From contig VZSF01008943.1 of NCBI GenBank assembly GCA_013398295.1, positions 133,963 through 197,962 on the forward strand: DNA of 64,000 bases. Reading direction: 5' to 3'. The position numbers and the translations under genes are program-made. Source of the DNA: Chionis minor. Its lineage: Eukaryota > Chordata > Aves > Charadriiformes > Chionididae. Position 1 is the first letter of the stretch. Every line of letters begins with the position of its first letter. Of the stretch, positions 61,501-64,000 are shown piece after piece. The notes beneath the pieces are model-generated. The model was given only the letters and a program-made list of their open reading frames with translations, did no database searches and was not told where the DNA came from.

Positions 61501-64000
61501 CTTTGAAAATGCTTTATTTATTTATTTATTTTAGTTAGTTAATTAGTTATAACTTTCCAGGTATTTTTCCTGTTGAAAAATTCACGGTCATTTGTGTATG
61601 TTTAGGTTTTTAATACAATATCTGTTCTGAAAAATGTCATGATCTGTTTCAGAAAGTTCCACCCTAGTTTCTAATTAACTACCCAGTACTTGCAGTTTTT
61701 ACTTGTTTTCTTTTTCTTTCCTTTACCTTCTCTCCTTTGATGAGTTTATTCAGTATTTTTCAAGACACTATTTCTTTATTCGTGATCTTCTGTTATTTCT
61801 GTTGTACCGGAACCAGAAATCTCACACGAGGACAAAGGGAAACTAAACCTGAAAGCACTGTACTGGAATCCAGGTGCCTTCGAAGGCATGCTGTGTGATC
61901 CCAGTCATTTAGCTGTCCAATTTCACCTTAAGACTTGCTCCTCCAGCTTTTCCTGCTTACTCCTATTAGTAATTTTATGTACTGTTTGCCATCATGCTCG
62001 ACCTGTAAACATTTTTGGTGGAGAACTGTATGTCTTTAGGAAGTTGTATCCATCTTTTTTTGTCTCTCTAGTCATCTTTGTTTCCTGCTACTTCAGCCTA
62101 CGCACATGAGGGAAGTAGCTGCATGTTTTTTTACTGGAAGACAAACCATGTAAGGTATGCAAAGTGACCTGCATCCCCAAGCTACTGATGTTACTAGTGT
62201 GGCCACGTTAGTAACACAAACTAACACGAGGGGAGACTGTGTGTTGTGTAGTCTAAAATACAATGGCATAATGGATCTGGCTGGCTGGCAATCAGGTGTG
62301 TTTGTGGAGTTTAGGTGGTTCGCGTGGGTGTGGGGCCAGGGACTGGCCCTACGAACTTCTCATTTTGCACATCTGCTCTTCTGAATCTGGTTCTCAAGCC
62401 GTTGAACATGGGATGGCCCCGTTTCTGCTAAATCCCTGGGCAGGTCAGGCTTCAGATATCCTTAAAAATTAGCATTTGTCTTAAGCAGTTGGCTCAAATA
62501 TTTGTTTTTTTCTTTTAAGTGCAGAGAACACTGCTAGAGTCATCACTATAACACCAGAATGGACTTCAAGTTTGCTGGCTGTGTACAGTAGAAATCACAA
62601 AGTAGCTTCTACTTACTGATTGGGAAAGCACATAGACGGTTGGCTGAACTGCGTAATTAGCATTTCCAGCTGAATTAGACCACGGGGCTTGATTTATAGG
62701 TTAATGATGAGATACATATGTAAACATAGAGATAAAGATGTTGTGCTTCTTTAAAAAACTTTCTCCTACACAAGCAACAGAAGATAAACTGTAAACAGTT
62801 TCCGTATCTCCTGAATAATATGGTACTTTTTATTTTTTCTGCAAAGCTTTACCCTCCATTCAAGGAGTTAGTGGACCATTAAAGGTTTAAGGTTGCTGGG
62901 GTGTATTTGAACTTTGAAAGGAAAAAGTCATCTGGATATTGAACTGAATTTTGCACCTGATAATCATCTCATGCGTCTTGCAATATTTGGTGTTTCTGGC
63001 CAAGACACAAGTCAAAGCCTTTCTTATATGTGAGCATTTATTGGTTTTTTCTCCACTTTTGGAGAAGAAAGGGCAGGAAAAAAGATGATACGGTGCTGTG
63101 ATACTCTAATACTTTGCTCCATATGTGCTGCTAATGCCATGCTCTCTATGACACCTTGGAATAAAAACTTGAGACTAAAGTTGTCCCAGGTTCAAGTTGC
63201 AAGATACCGGTTCTCCTGGTCGAAACTCTTACCTTGCCAAAAAGGTTTAGGTAGGATGTGATGGGTCAAGGACCCGAGTGTACAGGAGGAGTGCTGCAGT
63301 GATGGTAGATGATGCTGGTTGCCATTATCAGCTAAGTCTTGCAGAGAACGTTTATATCCTCTATCCCAATCAGTTCACCTACCCAACCCATTTATTTTAG
63401 CTTTACAGTAATGATATTCTCATTTTTAATAATCATTACCATTTGAGAGAGCAAATCTAAAGTTAGCAAATCAGAGAAGAGTTATGAGTTGCAGTCTTTT
63501 TTTCACAGAGCAGCCTACTTTCATTTGAAAGGAAAAAGGTTTCTTCTTCCAATACCATCAAAATATAAATCCATGAATGCCCAGAGAAGTGTGAAAAGAC
63601 AAAAAGCACAGCACAAAAGCAATCTTATGGAATGCTGAAATTACAGGCTGCTTAAGCATAACATGGAGACTTATTTGTGTCAGAGAATAACTTGGGATGA
63701 ATTATTTTCAGCCAACTCCTATTTACTTTTCATTGTTTCCTTAAGATTTATATTGTTATGTATACTTTGAAGAAAAAAACAATTCAGAAGCGCTAAATAT
63801 TGAGCACTGTACAATGTGTAACAGTGTTTGCTATAAGTATGTGGCATTTGATTATGCATAAACATATAGGAAAAGTTATTAACTTTAAATTTTCTTCTGA
63901 AATGTATGTTTCCTTTTCATTTTTCTTCATAGGCATGCCCAAGGTTGTTTTTATAGTTTTTATTTGCATCACATTAATATCTATGACTCCTTTACATTAG
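58501..64000. other. AT-rich noncoding stretch to window end
   Basis: No gene, RNA gene or clear mobile element is seen. A (TTTA)n stretch at 61513-61532 passes into TTAG/TTAA text to 61549. A T run and an A run abut at about 60022-60038. Frames are below about 90 codons and unrecognised. A 66-codon frame at 63800-64000 runs into the window edge and cannot be judged. Confidence 0.5.
61513..61549. repeat. (TTTA)n microsatellite with TTAG/TTAA extension
   Basis: About five TTTA units are followed by TTAGTTAGTTAATTAGTTA. It is a short tetranucleotide repeat, probably variable in length between individuals. Confidence 0.85.

Noticed and set aside
1..64000. tRNA, rRNA, CRISPR, operon or phage-type features
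   Set aside because: None seen, and prokaryotic feature types are not expected in a window with avian CR1 and MIR elements.

Overview
The window looks like bird nuclear DNA. The strongest signal is three truncated CR1 LINE copies whose 3' ends carry the avian-type tail ending in ATTCTATGATT: 1-105 (cut by the window edge), 33986-34220 and 57044-57152, all on the + strand. Two old MIR-type SINE remnants, two endogenous-retrovirus LTR-like pieces in antisense, an AT-rich base composition and no young SINEs fit the same picture. The bird order or species cannot be fixed from this sequence.

I found no protein-coding gene, tRNA or rRNA that I can support. Open frames are short, lie on both strands, and none of their translations is a protein I recognise. 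The window is best read as intergenic or deep intronic DNA of a macrochromosome-like region. A few stretches have splice-like signals or open frames. They are reported as leads, not as genes.

Layout. 1-105 CR1 end. 106-9489 AT-rich unique DNA with T-rich runs, a C-rich tract at 2538-2561 and a distinctive, possibly conserved block at 3240-3835. 9490-10226 a GC-raised block with overlapping open frames. 12684-12706 a perfect inverted repeat. 13002-13117 and 14125-14240 an ungapped direct repeat pair about 83% identical, 1,123 bp apart. 18128-18172 an imperfect palindrome. 20560-20673 an assembly gap of 14 Ns flanked by two near-copies of the same sequence, probably a contig-end duplication. 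22560-22830, 33525-33640 and 53110-53290 short CpG-dense islets in AT-rich surroundings. 35991-36395 and 58344-about 58500 related antisense LTR sequences. 43590-43870 a second possibly conserved block. 48530-48611 a C/D-box snoRNA-like element. 50001-50072 and 56503-56680 MIR remnants. 57493-57745 a small tandem repeat running into AT-rich low-complexity DNA. The remainder, to 64000, is AT-rich DNA without recognisable genes.

I see no undescribed multi-gene system here. The observations most worth checking are the LTR pair, the 13.0/14.1 kb repeat pair, the gap-flanking duplication, the CpG islets and the snoRNA-like element.
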